From positions 1 through 33,078 of the forward strand of contig CAZNTU010000040.1 of the NCBI GenBank assembly GCA_964575975.1: a stretch of DNA of 33,078 bases. Direction: 5' to 3'. Positions 32,333 to 33,078 of the stretch are shown in pieces (the first letter of the stretch is position 1; each line of letters opens with the position of its first letter). This DNA comes from G963674505 sp964575975. GTDB lineage: Bacteria > Desulfobacterota > Desulfobacteria > Desulfobacterales > SKZT01. Under the pieces are notes generated by a model. It searched no databases. It saw only the letters and a program-made list of their open reading frames with translations, and had not been told where the DNA came from. The position numbers and the translations under genes are program-made.

Positions 32333-33078
32333 TCAGTTCAAAGCAAGAGCCTTCATGGCCGCCGCCCTCGGTTCCCCGTAGAAAACCGGATCCACGTGTT
32401 CCATGATGTCCGCGTCCACGTCCAGGAAATTGCGCTTGTTCTCGATCGGTATCAGAGCGCGTTTCGCGCCGTTGTCCTTGGCCACCTGCAACGGTTCCAC
32501 CAGGGAGCGGACCGGCTTGATGTTTCCCTGGATGCTCATGTCGCCCAGGATCAATGTGGCGGCCGTGACCTGGCTCTTCCTGATCGCCGAGAAGACCGCC
32601 ACGAAAAAGGCCACCCCGATGTCTCCCTGGACCTTGTTGTTCAGCAAGTCCAGGACCTCCACGTAGAAGTCGGAAATGCTCATTTCCTTCGCGAAACCGA
32701 ACTCGCCCTTTTTCGAGCCGAGATAGCCGAACGCCCGCTGGATCGACTCCTTGATGGCCCCGGATACGCCCCCGGCCGTCTTCAGCTTTCCCGAACCGGG
32801 CGAAACGGATACCTCAACCCGGAACATCCCGACCGTGCCGTCGTCTCCCACGCACGCGCCGTACACCGCGCCGGGGGAAAGCGGGTCGGAGGAAATCAGG
32901 TCCCGGCCGCCCATCTCGGGAGCGCCCACGAAACGCTCCTCGCCCGACTCCTTTTCCAAATAGCTGAACGACGTGTGGTAGTACTCGAACGCCCCCATCT
33001 TCTTCAGCTGCTCCTTGACCCGCCTGCGGCCCTCCAGCGCCAGCTACAGAATCTCCTTCAACTATTCTCCGTCGGCTT
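32333..33078 (-). pseudogene. brxL: C-terminal part of BrxL-like Lon-related protein, interrupted by TAG codons
   Basis: The readable part from the ATG at 32998 is 221 residues and corresponds to the Lon-like C-terminal domain of BrxL (GTVGMFRVEVSVSPGSGKL, then ILGDMSIQGNIKPVRSLVEP, then GAKRALIPIENKRN). The same frame continues upstream as LALEGRRRVKEQLKK, a typical BrxL stretch, but is broken by TAG at 33044-33046 and again at 33062-33064. Each could come from GAG by one change. TAG ends hmcA, hmcE and hmcF here, so it is a real stop. Where active Lon proteases have GPSAG and GGLKEK, this protein reads GDIGV and RSLVEP, so it is probably not a peptidase. Either the gene is broken or the contig end is misread. 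Confidence 0.7.

Noticed and set aside
33044..33064. TAG as a sense codon (pyrrolysine or other recoding)
   Set aside because: hmcA, hmcE and hmcF all end at TAG at the expected protein ends, and no pyl genes are visible in the window.

Overview
The window looks like a chromosomal segment (possibly a contig end on the right) of an anaerobic, probably sulfate-reducing, Desulfobacterota/Deltaproteobacterium. The main evidence is a complete hmc-type transmembrane redox operon with a 16-heme periplasmic cytochrome, a Tat-exported four-cluster ferredoxin subunit, an NrfD-type membrane subunit, a 41-residue membrane peptide, a b-type cytochrome and a cytoplasmic CCG-domain iron-sulfur protein. Rrf2-type control and many PAS-rich two-component sensors fit the same group. 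No rRNA, complete tRNA, IS element or CRISPR array was seen.

Region 1 (1-11125, minus strand) is one long co-directional block: rrf2, hmcA, hmcB, hmcC, hmcD, hmcE, hmcF, a 178-residue hypothetical protein, a tandem universal stress protein, a lone receiver protein and a receiver-PAS-histidine kinase that runs off the left edge. rrf2 leads the block and is preceded by a promoter-like sequence followed by four operator-like inverted repeats (CGACC-N5-GGTCG type) about 25 bp apart, which suggests autoregulation and redox or Fe-S control of the whole block. Two intergenic spaces in the block carry arrays of 7-bp repeats, and one also has a perfect 12-bp-stem palindrome.

Region 2 (11398-16443) holds an orphan TupA/PBP-type periplasmic binding protein on the plus strand. 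It is followed by a minus-strand restriction-like module (C5-cytosine methyltransferase, DUF262 protein, MAE_28990-type HEPN protein). Beyond the module lies a decayed partial copy of the same binding-protein gene, then a two-gene UPF0332/HEPN pair that resembles a toxin-antitoxin module.

Region 3 (16444-23197, plus strand) is a tightly packed tripartite efflux operon: periplasmic adaptor, double-NBD ABC ATPase, two ABC-2 permeases and a TolC-type outer-membrane factor. Region 4 (23224-29917) has a GAF/HD-GYP protein, exonuclease III on the opposite strand, and a large multi-PAS hybrid histidine kinase joined by a TAATG junction to a DUF2183 (App1-like) HAD protein.

Region 5 (30114-33078, minus strand) is a second defence patch: an ATPase plus HNH pair of the Septu (PtuAB) type with a 4-bp overlap, and the C-terminal part of a BrxL-like Lon-related protein. 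The BrxL-like frame is interrupted by two TAG codons close to the window end.
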